Origin: JBAYZQ01 sp041672385
Lineage (GTDB): Bacteria; Spirochaetota; Spirochaetia; Sphaerochaetales; Sphaerochaetaceae
Reading direction: 5' to 3'
Assembly: GCA_041672385.1 (NCBI GenBank)
Contig: JBAYZQ010000013.1
Coordinates: 1 to 28,508 of the forward strand
Length of the DNA stretch: 28,508 bases
The notes beneath the pieces are model-generated. The model did not search any database. It was given only the letters and a program-made list of their open reading frames with translations, and was not told the DNA's origin. Of the stretch, positions 9,450-17,558 are shown one piece after another. A program made the position numbers and the translations under genes. How positions within the stretch are numbered: position 1 is the first letter of the stretch; every line of letters begins with the position of its first letter.

Positions 9450-11009
9450 TTAAATAGTAAATAATTCTTTAGAATTTGTTCTCTTTTGAAAATATTCAAT
9501 TATATTTTTTCTTCTTTTTACTGCAGGATTGTAGAATATTAAATCCTTTTTTGTTCTAAAAGAAATAGTTTTTAATACCTTGTATTTTATTAACTGTAAG
9601 ATTGCTTTTTCAAGATCATTATAATACCAGTTGTTAAAATATCCAAAGAAAAGGTTGTCTTTTTCATCTTTGAAATTTCCCATTGCATTAGGAACTCCAC
9701 AAAGAAGTAACGAGGCGGATTCACAGTTATATTTAAAGCCATTAATAATGAAAAAATTAAGAATATGGTTTAGATAGGGTATTTTAGGGTCAAAAGTTTT
9801 ATTGCATATATCACATCCCGTGCACTGATCCAATGATTGGTTCATTAATTCCATCAGTCTTGTACGTCGACATCTTTCTGAGTTGATAAAGACTTCAAGA
9901 ATTGCTTTTTGTTTGATGTTTTCAGTTGTAAAATAAGTTTGTAAATCATCAAAATCAATTAGAACTATGCTGTTGGCTTTGTTTTCATCTCTACCAGCTC
10001 TTCCTGATTCTTGAAGAAAAGCTTCTGTTGAGAATGGGATGCGTACATGAATTACTGTTCTTATATTTTTTTTATCAATTCCCATTCCATAGGCGTTTGT
10101 GGCTAGAAGTACTCCATCTTTTGAATCTTTAAACCAATTTTCAATAAAGACTTTTTTTTCTTTTTCCATTTTAGCATTATAGTAGGCAATTTTTAGATCT
10201 TTGTTTTCCATTTTGATTTCTCTAAATCCAGTTTTAGTAAAATTACGAGTAGGACAGAACACTAAAGCTGGTTTATCACAAGTTTTAAGTAATTGTTTTA
10301 AACAATGATCTTTTGAAATAGTATAAATAGAATTGTAGATAATGTTTTCACGGTTAGCACTTGAAAGTATTATTTTTGGTTTGATTCCTTTAAACAGGAC
10401 TTTTGAAATATCTTTAATGACTAAAGAATCAGCGGTAGCTGTGAAAGCTAGAATTTGATTGGATCTTAATTGAGGTAAAAGTTCACACATTTTTAAATAA
10501 GCGGGCCTAAAGCTTTTTCCCCATTCTGCTATTACATGTGCTTCATCAATTACTACTAATTCGATTTTGAATTTTAAAATATCATTAAAGGTTTTTTTTT
10601 GAATAAGGCTTTCTGGATTGGTAATAATAATATGAGCTTGCCTTGATTCTAGCTTTTCCCAATTTAAGTTTCTTTGCTTATTTGTTTGCCCACCCTTAAT
10701 AACAACTACAGGAATATTATGTTGTTTAAAAACCTTTTCTTGATCATTCATAAGGGCAATTAAAGGATAGACAATAATAGTTAAACCTTTTAAAAGTACT
10801 GATGGTATTTGAAAACAAAGGCTTTTTCCAGCCCCGGTAGGCAAAATAACAAGTTGTTGTTTTCTCTTTGAAAACCCAGTTATTCTTGAGTTTTCTAAAA
10901 TATTGACTATTACTAGAATCTGGTAAGGTTTAAGATTATTAATTTTGAATATTTTTTCTGCAACTTCTTGAGCTGAATTTAAATCAGGATTATCGAAATT
11001 TGTTTCCAT
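9450..11009 (-). CDS. recQ: RecQ-family ATP-dependent DNA helicase (short form)
   Basis: The 519-residue product shows SF2 helicase motifs: Walker A LPTGAGKSLCFQIP around residues 56-69, motif Ia YPLIALMNDQ, DEAH at 155-158 followed by VIAEWGKSFRPAY, FTATA, and motif VI QESGRAGRDE. A RecQ-type zinc-binding element follows (Cys-Arg-Arg, then CTGCDIC). RecQ unwinds DNA 3' to 5' in recombination and replication-fork repair. The protein is shorter than E. coli RecQ (about 609 residues); no HRDC domain is evident and the winged-helix part is reduced. No good Shine-Dalgarno sequence precedes the ATG; the immediate upstream is a run of A residues. It could be a RecQ-like accessory helicase rather than the main RecQ of the cell. 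Confidence 0.88.
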   Translation of the reverse strand: METNFDNPDLNSAQEVAEKIFKINNLKPYQILVIVNILENSRITGFSKRKQQLVILPTGAGKSLCFQIPSVLLKGLTIIVYPLIALMNDQEKVFKQHNIPVVVIKGGQTNKQRNLNWEKLESRQAHIIITNPESLIQKKTFNDILKFKIELVVIDEAHVIAEWGKSFRPAYLKMCELLPQLRSNQILAFTATADSLVIKDISKVLFKGIKPKIILSSANRENIIYNSIYTISKDHCLKQLLKTCDKPALVFCPTRNFTKTGFREIKMENKDLKIAYYNAKMEKEKKVFIENWFKDSKDGVLLATNAYGMGIDKKNIRTVIHVRIPFSTEAFLQESGRAGRDENKANSIVLIDFDDLQTYFTTENIKQKAILEVFINSERCRRTRLMELMNQSLDQCTGCDICNKTFDPKIPYLNHILNFFIINGFKYNCESASLLLCGVPNAMGNFKDEKDNLFFGYFNNWYYNDLEKAILQLIKYKVLKTISFRTKKDLIFYNPAVKRRKNIIEYFQKRTNSKELFTI

Positions 11010-11143
11010 GTTTTGATTTTACTTTTTTTTTAACAAAAGAGGGCAACAGATTTTAATAAAACGAAAAAGAGTTTAGAGGCTTTAAAAATTTTATTTATGC
11101 TTAACTCTTTAAGATACCTATAGATTCTATTATTTCTTAGTAG

Positions 11144-11172
11144 TTTTGATGGCCACATAATGGCCATCAAAA
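11144..11172 (-). terminator. Perfect 12-bp hairpin downstream of the P-type ATPase gene
   Basis: TTTTGATGGCCA (11144-11155), loop CATAA, and TGGCCATCAAAA (11161-11172) make a perfect inverted repeat, 18 bases after the ATPase stop on the minus strand. The position fits transcription termination or 3'-end stabilisation. The stem is flanked by its own T4 and A4 arms and has no U-run after it, so it is not a canonical intrinsic terminator. Confidence 0.5.
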
Positions 11173-11190
11173 GATTAAACAAAACAATAT

Positions 11191-13722
11191 CTATCTAATT
11201 GCTTTTCTTTTCAGAAATCCTATCAATTTTACCAATTCATACCAAAGTACTGAAGCAGCTGCAATACCAATAACAATCAGTAATTGTTTGACTGAAAGTG
11301 GGACAAGCTTGAGAAAATTATTAAGTGGTGAATAGATAATCAACAACAACCAAAAAATTGTTACAATATTCACTACCCACATTACTTTGTCTTTAGCTAG
11401 ATATATCATTGATTGCCATGCAAAATCCCGATTGGAACTATTTACCTGAACTAAAAAGAAATTTGCAATCATGATAATGGATAGCCCCATGGTTCTAGCA
11501 AGCAAAGCATTGGCGGGTTGACTGTCTAAAACTATGAAATATGTACCGAACGATGCTGCGAATATCACCAGTCCCTGCAGTATACTTTTTACTAATAATC
11601 CTAAAGAAATCAATTTTTCATCAGGATTGCGTGGGGATCGGTCCATAATATCTTCTTCTGCAGGTTGTCGTTCAAGTACAATAGAACAGGTCGGATCTAT
11701 AATTAGTTCAAGCAAAACAACATGCAAAGGAAGCAAAAGAAGACTAGTCGGTGAAATTTTCAACAATGGTGCAAGCAAAGAGGCAAATGCGATGGGAATA
11801 TGGATGGTAAAAACATAACCCACTGCTTTACGGATATTATCATAGATTCTTCTACCATCGTGAATAGTCTCCACTATTGTTGAAAAATTATCATCCATTA
11901 GAATAATATCTGCAGCTTCTCTAGAAACTTCAGAACCTCGTTTTCCCATTGCTATACCAATATCGGCATATTTAAGTGCTGGAGCATCGTTCACGCCATC
12001 GCCAGTCATCGCGACAATATCACCATTTTCCTTGAAAGCTTTGACAATCCGCATCTTATGTTCGGGGATAACCCTTGAAAATATACTTACATTACGAACT
12101 TTCTCACATAGTTCAGCATCGTTCATTGTTTCCAACATAGCTCCGGTGATAATAGATTCACTGTTTGGGATGCCTACTCGTTTTGCGATACTGCTTGCAG
12201 TGATACCATTGTCACCAGTAATCATCACTACTCTAATTCCAGCTTTAACGCAAAGTGCAATATCTCTTTTAACTGTAGCTCTAGGTGGGTCAGCCAATCC
12301 AACGAGACCAATGAAAGTCAATTTACAATCAACAATTTCCGCAGGAATATCAGATTCAGTTGCAGGGTTCATCTCTCCTACAGCAATGACGCGCAATCCC
12401 TTTGCTGCCATCTCTTTTATTCTTGCTTCAATCATATTTTGTTCACTAGACGAAAGGGTACAGATTGTGAGAATTTTCTCCGGTGAGCCTTTTGCTGCAA
12501 TAACAATCCCTTTATCTCTACGCCAGACATGTCCCATCATTTTCAAATCGTTTGTGAAGGAATATTCATTGATAAGTGTTCCTCCAAATAGCATATCTTT
12601 GGTTACACCAATTGATTCACAATGTTTAAGCATAGCTTTTTCCATTGGATCATATGCATCAGTTTCACATCCCATACCCATTACGGTACAGAGTTTGTTG
12701 ACATCACCATCCATAGACCAAGTCTCTTCTACAGTCATCTGATTCATGGTGATAGTCCCAGTTTTATCTACACATAGAACGGAAACTTCACCAAGGGTCT
12801 CCACAGAAGGTAACTTGCGAACAAGGGATTTTTTCTTAGCCAACCTCCATGCCCCCATTGAGAGAAAAACCGTAAGGATTACCGGAAATTCTTCAGGAAT
12901 CATAGCCATCGCAAGGGTTATCCCAGAGAGAATACTCTCTATGATACGATCAATGAATACATGATCCGGAATATTGAAATAGGTTATAGTTCCTACCAAG
13001 ACAAACAGTCCTGCGGCAATTAAGGCACTCAATTTAACCAAACTATCTGTCTGCTTTTGTAAAGGAGTTGGATTGTCGGGAGCAGCTGCAACGTTCACAC
13101 CAATTTTTCCATATTCTGTTTTTGAGCCTATTGAATCAACCTTGACTATCGCGGAACCTTGAGTAACAAGTGTTCCCGCATAACAAAAATCCTTGCGCCA
13201 ATGATCTTCTGATGGCACTGTTTTGTCCGGTGTCACCTTCCAGACACCCATGGCCTCTCCAGTAAGTGATGATTCATCCACACATAGGTCGTTGCAGGTT
13301 ACGACAATGCCATCGGCTGGGATTTTCACACCTTCATGGATAATCATTAAATCGCCTGGAACTAAATCCACGCTTGGTAGCAAGATTTCAACCCCGTTCC
13401 TTATTACTGTCACTTGTGGTGCTGAAAGATCTTTTAGAGCCTTGAGGGTTTTATCTGTTTTCCATTCCTGAATTACATCAATACTGATAATACCTATTAC
13501 AAATACCAACATAATGGCTCCATCCCGGGGTTCTCCCAGGATAAAATAGATGATAGCTGCTATAATAAGCAATAAGAACATGGGTTCATGCAAAATATGT
13601 AGAACTTTATGGAAAAATCCCTCTTGTTTCTCAGAAACAAGTTCGTTCTTACCATATTTCATCTGTAATTCTTTAGCTTTTTCCGAGGATAGACCCCTTA
13701 CCGTCATTTTTTCTTTAACCAT
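11191..13722 (-). CDS. P2-like cation-transporting P-type ATPase
   Basis: The start is the ATG at 13722, because GGAGG sits 8 bases upstream; a GTG at 13737 in the same frame would place that site inside the gene. The 843-residue protein has an N-terminal cation-ATPase domain, the actuator LTGEA near 154-157, PEEFP in the M4 helix near 276-280, the phosphorylated DKTGT with Asp319, and the hinge TGDGVNDAPALK, plus about ten membrane helices. It pumps a cation across the inner membrane using ATP. The overall type is P2 (Ca2+-ATPase-like), but M5 reads FTIHIPIAF and M6 ELIIDPTCS, without the SERCA Asn768/Glu771 and with Glu for Asn796, so calcium specificity is not safe. TGEA replaces the common TGES. 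The gene is visibly richer in GC than its neighbours (26 of 60 bases in 12001-12060, against 14 of 60 in 10561-10620), which suggests horizontal transfer. Confidence 0.9.
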   Translation of the reverse strand: MVKEKMTVRGLSSEKAKELQMKYGKNELVSEKQEGFFHKVLHILHEPMFLLLIIAAIIYFILGEPRDGAIMLVFVIGIISIDVIQEWKTDKTLKALKDLSAPQVTVIRNGVEILLPSVDLVPGDLMIIHEGVKIPADGIVVTCNDLCVDESSLTGEAMGVWKVTPDKTVPSEDHWRKDFCYAGTLVTQGSAIVKVDSIGSKTEYGKIGVNVAAAPDNPTPLQKQTDSLVKLSALIAAGLFVLVGTITYFNIPDHVFIDRIIESILSGITLAMAMIPEEFPVILTVFLSMGAWRLAKKKSLVRKLPSVETLGEVSVLCVDKTGTITMNQMTVEETWSMDGDVNKLCTVMGMGCETDAYDPMEKAMLKHCESIGVTKDMLFGGTLINEYSFTNDLKMMGHVWRRDKGIVIAAKGSPEKILTICTLSSSEQNMIEARIKEMAAKGLRVIAVGEMNPATESDIPAEIVDCKLTFIGLVGLADPPRATVKRDIALCVKAGIRVVMITGDNGITASSIAKRVGIPNSESIITGAMLETMNDAELCEKVRNVSIFSRVIPEHKMRIVKAFKENGDIVAMTGDGVNDAPALKYADIGIAMGKRGSEVSREAADIILMDDNFSTIVETIHDGRRIYDNIRKAVGYVFTIHIPIAFASLLAPLLKISPTSLLLLPLHVVLLELIIDPTCSIVLERQPAEEDIMDRSPRNPDEKLISLGLLVKSILQGLVIFAASFGTYFIVLDSQPANALLARTMGLSIIMIANFFLVQVNSSNRDFAWQSMIYLAKDKVMWVVNIVTIFWLLLIIYSPLNNFLKLVPLSVKQLLIVIGIAAASVLWYELVKLIGFLKRKAIR

Positions 13723-13811
13723 TCGTGTTACCTCCACAGCGCATTAAAGGCGTTTTTAAAGATACTCTATTTCACTTTTGTTAAATTATTCAGTAAAGTT
13801 TTGATGTGTAA

Positions 13812-13946
13812 AAAAACACAATCAGGGAACATTCTACTGTCCCACAGATGTATGTATTATCTGCTGCCATGGAATATATGGCCCAGCCCCATGAACCGGA
13901 GGTTCATCGCCTGCTCAGTTTGTACTGTAAATCGCACGGTAAATAA
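13812..13946 (+). pseudogene. Orphan coding-like fragment upstream of the ATPase gene
   Basis: Between stop codons at 13809 and 13944 there is an open frame of 44 codons with a natural-looking composition (Pro-His-Glu-Pro, Leu-Leu-Ser-Leu-Tyr-Cys-Lys). An ATG at 13848 would give 32 residues, but there is no Shine-Dalgarno sequence. The bases are unusually GC-rich for this window (34 of 60 in 13861-13920). It may be the C-terminal remnant of a gene that arrived with the ATPase. I do not recognise the family, and chance is possible. It also contains a 7-bp hairpin, ATGAACC-GGA-GGTTCAT, at 13891-13907. Confidence 0.25.
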
Positions 13947-14645
13947 ATACCTAATGCAGTGCAAAGAGTTTATCGGTACGATACAGTTTTCTGCATATGT
14001 TTGTCAAGCTATACCGTAACTTGTTTGCTAATAATGAAAAGATTAATGAATAATAATATTGCTATGATGCAAAAATGATTATGGAAAAACTGTTGTACGA
14101 GCGCTACTGCTATAATCCATTGCGGAAACAAATCTTAAAATTAAAGAAGTTAAACCTAGAAAACCAAGTTAAAAATAGGTTTCATTTTAATTTTTAAACT
14201 TAAATTAGATTTCCTTCTAATAAAAATTACCTCCAATATAGATTCCAATAATGTAAGTGTATACTCTAGAATTACCATATCATTTTGTGGGGCTTTGTTT
14301 ATCTTTTTTCGTGGAGGTTTTACTCATCAAAACTTAAAGAATTTATTTAAACTTTATATTTACACCAGCACAAATGCAAAAAAAATTATAATGTAGTAAG
14401 AGTGTTTTTGCTCTTGTTCAATGTGCTATGGTTCAGATTATTAGTTGCTATTCAGAATTTAAGAGTCGTAGTGTTGATATGAAGCTATGATGTTTTGGTG
14501 GAGTAATTGCAGGATTTGTTAGGGGTTAATTCTTACAAATTAAAAATCAAAACTTGCATTTTTATTAAAACTAATAAATAATAACTGTAATCTAAAAACT
14601 AATATAAAATATTTGATAACATGTTTTAGGGAGAAAAGATATAAA
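13947..14645. other. Long intergenic stretch without a supported gene
   Basis: This is the space between the ATPase/orphan fragment and the LacI-family gene. TATCG-GTA-CGATA at 13971-13983 is a short palindrome of operator type, still in the GC-richer part. From about 14030 the sequence becomes strongly AT-rich and all six frames are closed by frequent stops. A short run at 14430-14527 reads as two pieces in one frame separated by a TGA, too short to identify. No tRNA or known RNA fold was recognised. The promoter of the LacI-family gene must lie near the right end. Confidence 0.5.
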
Positions 14646-15686
14646 ATGAAAAAGAAAAGGGCAACTATTATTGATATTGCTAAGGAAAGTGGTTTTTCCA
14701 AGACGACGATATCTTTTGCTTTTAACAATCCTGATAGAATCGGTAAAGAGTCTTACAAAAAGATAATGGATACAGCAAAAAAACTTGATTATATACCAAA
14801 CCCGGCAGGAAGAAATTTTAGCCTTAAAAAAAGAGGTACAATTGGATTCCTTTTACCTCAAGTATTTAATAATACTTTAAGTAACCCTTATATTAACTTA
14901 GTTATCAAAGGTATTGGTAGTGTCTGTGAAAAAAACAAGTACAATTTGACATTAATTCCACCAATGAATGATAGTTTATCAACAGCAGCTTATAATACTT
15001 CTGTTGATGGTTTTATTGCTATGGGATTAAATGTGAATATGGAAGTATCACATCTGTTAGAAAGATTAGTTATTCCATTAGTAACAATCGATGGAACCCC
15101 TGATAAAAATATGTACAGTGTAAATATTAATGATGAAGAAGCTTCTTATATGTTAATGAAAAAGGTACTAGATGCAGGTCATAAAAATATTACTATTATT
15201 CGCCTTGATGAAGATGCTTTTTATACCCAATCAAATCAAGAAAGTAGTCCCGAAAAGCGCATGAAGGGTTTTGAAAAAGCACTTAAAGAAAAGGGCTTAA
15301 GTATTGATTGTAATTGCATTAATACTATTATTTCCGGTTGTTCTTTTAATGAAGGACTGAAAACTGGTAAAATTATTTTGAAAGATTTTCCAAATACTAC
15401 AGCAATTGTAAGTATGAGTGATATCATAACTATTGGCGTAATGACTTATATCAAAGAACAGAATATTAAAATTCCTGCTGATATTTCAATTGTAAGCATG
15501 GATAATATTGAAGAATCGTTGATGATTACACCTCATCTTACCACTGTTAATCAACCAGGTCGTCAAAAAGGTGAGGTAGCTGCAAAAATGCTTTTTAATT
15601 TGATAAATGATAAAACTGTTGAGAAAATGCAAGTAACCATGCCATATTCTATTATTGATCGAGGTTCCTTAGCTAATATTTATTAA
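14646..15686 (+). CDS. LacI-family transcriptional regulator
   Basis: The start is the ATG at 14646, with AGGGAGA about 11 bases upstream; a frame-compatible ATG at 14613 would precede that site. The 346-residue protein has the LacI helix-turn-helix at its N-terminus (ATIIDIAKESGFSKTTISFAFN) followed by the hinge helix region (IPNPAGRNFSLKKR) and a periplasmic-binding-protein-like ligand domain starting at GTIGFLLPQ. The conserved late segment ISIVSMDNIEES and the TTVNQPG end are typical. Such proteins repress or activate sugar-use genes on binding a sugar effector. No sugar operon is attached here; galK is about 7 kb away, so a link to galactose is only a guess. Confidence 0.93.
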   Translation: MKKKRATIIDIAKESGFSKTTISFAFNNPDRIGKESYKKIMDTAKKLDYIPNPAGRNFSLKKRGTIGFLLPQVFNNTLSNPYINLVIKGIGSVCEKNKYNLTLIPPMNDSLSTAAYNTSVDGFIAMGLNVNMEVSHLLERLVIPLVTIDGTPDKNMYSVNINDEEASYMLMKKVLDAGHKNITIIRLDEDAFYTQSNQESSPEKRMKGFEKALKEKGLSIDCNCINTIISGCSFNEGLKTGKIILKDFPNTTAIVSMSDIITIGVMTYIKEQNIKIPADISIVSMDNIEESLMITPHLTTVNQPGRQKGEVAAKMLFNLINDKTVEKMQVTMPYSIIDRGSLANIY

Positions 15687-15780
15687 AAATTAAATTCTAG
15701 TTGACCAGTTTATAATGAATTAAAAAAAAATTAGTCAAAAGTTAGATTTTACCATAGGAAAATAGGTATTTTATCTTTTA

Positions 15781-15951
15781 ATGAAATGGTGTTTAATAAT
15801 GGAAGTAAAGATTTTGGATGCAAATTGGGAAAATGAGATAAAAATAAATTCAAATTCACCAGAGGTATTTGAAGATAACAAACAATGGTGTGGAAATTAT
15901 ACTGTAATTGGAAATCTATCGGGGTATGAAAGAAATAAAAAATTTAACTAA
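15781..15951 (+). CDS. Small uncertain ORF (56 codons), possible broken gene
   Basis: An open frame from ATG 15781 (or ATG 15799) encodes up to 56 residues with three Trp and two Cys and no similarity I recognise. No Shine-Dalgarno sequence precedes either ATG. After its stop, the next frame stays open to about 16000 and overlaps its end, so a +1 frameshift within 15910-15930 would join the two into one longer product. This fits a decayed gene fragment, but chance in a 355-bp gap is also possible. It lies between the LacI-family gene and the acetyltransferase, on the same strand. Confidence 0.25.
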   Translation: MKWCLIMEVKILDANWENEIKINSNSPEVFEDNKQWCGNYTVIGNLSGYERNKKFN

Positions 15952-16041
15952 AAAATGGTTAAATAGTTTTCAATTTACTTTAGGTGAAATAACTACAACA
16001 TAATTAGAAATCCCTAGAAATAAATATTTGGAGAAATAGAA

Positions 16042-16545
16042 GTGTTCAAACTTAGAAAAGCCATTGAAGGTGAAGCGCAAAAAGCCTTAGAAATTGGTAA
16101 TATTGGCAGAAAAATTATGCAAAATCGGAGTAACCCCCAATGGGATACTGGCTATCCAAGAATTGATTTGTTAATTGAAGATATTAAAATTGGGCGTTTA
16201 TACTTTGCTTGTGATAGTAACAATCTTGAGGTTATTCTTGGTATGGCAGTGTTTCAAGAGGAAAAGGATGCTGGATATGAAGCTGAAGATTTTTGGGTCT
16301 TAAAAGGGGATTATATTTCTATTCATAGACTTGTGGCTCTTAAAAAAGGCGTAGGTAGATTTTTAATAAATGAAGGTCTACAATTTGCCAAAAGTAAGAA
16401 TAAAATTGTAAGAATTGATACTCATCCTAAAAATAAGACCATGAGAAAGTTGATTGAGTCTTTTGGGTTTGCCTCATGTGGTAGTTTTTATCAAAAAGAA
16501 TATATTGACGGAGCATATGCGATTGCCTATGAATTGCTTCCATAA
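16042..16545 (+). CDS. GNAT-family N-acetyltransferase
   Basis: The start is a GTG at 16042 with GGAG 8 bases upstream; no better ATG exists. The 167-residue protein shows the GNAT core: beta-4 with IHRLVAL at about 94-100, the acetyl-CoA pyrophosphate loop KKGVGRFLI at 101-109, and the later FGFASCGSFY strand. The arrangement resembles small acetyltransferases of the RimI/PA4794 type that take acetyl-CoA to an amine. The substrate cannot be told. Its position 324 bp before the leader-peptidase gene of the RiPP locus is noted, but nothing shows they are co-transcribed. Confidence 0.85.
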   Translation: MFKLRKAIEGEAQKALEIGNIGRKIMQNRSNPQWDTGYPRIDLLIEDIKIGRLYFACDSNNLEVILGMAVFQEEKDAGYEAEDFWVLKGDYISIHRLVALKKGVGRFLINEGLQFAKSKNKIVRIDTHPKNKTMRKLIESFGFASCGSFYQKEYIDGAYAIAYELLP

Positions 16546-16869
16546 ACATTTTTGTAAGACTTGTGAAAGTTCCAATAATCTAAATTGAGGGATAATTCTT
16601 TATTACACTGAACTTGAATTTGTTTACATTAGTACTTTAGATTAAATTTAAGGTGATTCAATGTAACCTTAATTACAAAAAGGGATGAAGAACGATGATT
16701 AAAGATATAATTAATGCATTGTTAATATAATTATATAATGGAATCTTGATATATTTGAAATAGTCTGGATAACTATACGTTTAAGATGATAAAAAAATAA
16801 AAGCTATGATCTAGCATCGAATCGTAAAGCTATATATTCTTAATATTATATGATATTATTTAATCAATC
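16546..16869. other. Intergenic stretch upstream of the leader peptidase gene
   Basis: The bases are very AT-rich with no convincing gene on either strand. The only ORF with a Shine-Dalgarno-like AAGGG is an 11-codon frame at 16695-16730, too short to call. No second copy of the leader motif found in the precursor at 22382-22519 was seen here. The promoter for the gene at 16870 must be in this stretch but I cannot place it. Confidence 0.4.
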
Positions 16870-17301
16870 ATGATGAAAAGTTTTCGAACATTATCACTTA
16901 AAGAAAAATTTACTGTATTTTCACTTTGGTTGCAACTTGCACTAGTAGATATAAGGTTAACCCTTTTGCCATATAAATTTAACAAAAATTGGATATACGG
17001 TCTTCCTAAAAGACAGAGAAAGCACAAAAATATTGGAAAGGATGAAATAAAACTACTAACACAAATGACCCAAATTGCTGGATCTCATTCTCTTTTTTTT
17101 AATATGACTTGTTTAAGGAAAGCTCTAGTTATAAGAAGCCGTCTAAGAAAATTTGGGATGGAAGCTTTGCTTAAATTTGGAACAAGGAAGATTGAAGATA
17201 AACAGCAAAAAAATTACCATACCCATGTATGGTTAGATTTAGAAGGTGAAGTTATAGACCCCACAAACAATACTTTAGCTTATCGAGAGTTCAATAATTA
17301 A
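16870..17301 (+). CDS. Lasso-type B2 leader peptidase (McjB C-terminal/transglutaminase-like fold)
   Basis: The 143-residue protein matches the stand-alone B2 type of lasso peptide maturation protease (Transglut_core3 fold). A basic, hydrophobic N-terminal helix region precedes the catalytic Cys81 in MTCLRKALVIRSRLRKFGM, followed 38 residues later by His119 in HTHVWLDLEG and Asp130 in GEVID; this is the order and spacing of the Cys-His-Asp triad of McjB-like enzymes. It is expected to cut the leader of the precursor encoded at 22382-22519, after presentation by the PqqD-like protein. No Shine-Dalgarno sequence is seen before the two tandem ATGs. The stop overlaps the convergent stop of the PqqD-like gene by 3 bases. 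It is the only maturation gene on the plus strand at this end of the locus. Confidence 0.85.
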   Translation: MMKSFRTLSLKEKFTVFSLWLQLALVDIRLTLLPYKFNKNWIYGLPKRQRKHKNIGKDEIKLLTQMTQIAGSHSLFFNMTCLRKALVIRSRLRKFGMEALLKFGTRKIEDKQQKNYHTHVWLDLEGEVIDPTNNTLAYREFNN

Positions 17302-17558
17302 GAAGTAACAGTTAAAAGACCTTTTACTTTTAATTCTTTGATGAGTTTGTTCAAATCTTTTACAACTTGATCAAAACTTACCAAATATTTATCAGCTATT
17401 AACTTTGCTGATTTTTCAATACTTTTATTATTAATAAGTAGCTCTACCATTTCTGTTGCACTTTCATTAAGGCTGTAGTAGTGCCCACTTTCTGTATCCA
17501 TAAGAACCATTTCATTGTCTAGTCTACTGATCATCACACTTTTTAAAAATGTTATCAT
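17298..17558 (-). CDS. PqqD-like RiPP recognition element (lasso B1-type protein)
   Basis: The 86-residue protein has the PqqD fold signature: a beta-rich N-terminal half (MVLMDTESGHYYSLNESAT) followed by three helices ending in LKVKGLLTV. In RiPP systems this winged-helix domain binds the precursor's leader, here presumably the Tyr-Pro-Gly motif of the 45-residue peptide, and delivers it to the B2 protease and tailoring enzymes. Its ATG overlaps the stop of the kinase gene as ATGA, indicating translational coupling at the 3' end of the operon. Length and lack of other domains fit a discrete B1 protein. Confidence 0.88.
   Translation of the reverse strand: MITFLKSVMISRLDNEMVLMDTESGHYYSLNESATEMVELLINNKSIEKSAKLIADKYLVSFDQVVKDLNKLIKELKVKGLLTVTS

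Noticed and set aside
12032..12742. Long open frame (236 codons) on the plus strand
   Set aside because: It is antisense to the P-type ATPase gene, whose motifs are unmistakable; its translation has no domain and no ribosome binding site.
13801..14019. 72-codon frame starting with TTG on the plus strand
   Set aside because: Cys- and Trp-rich translation without a family, no Shine-Dalgarno sequence; it overlaps the more protein-like frame at 13812-13946.
14430..14527. Two short frame pieces joined by an in-frame TGA, as if TGA were recoded
   Set aside because: All clear genes here use TGA only as a stop (for example the kinase and nucleotidyltransferase genes), and the pieces are too short to identify.
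16695..16730. 11-codon ORF after an AAGGG, considered as a second small peptide
   Set aside because: It lacks the Tyr-Pro-Gly leader motif and is short enough to arise by chance.
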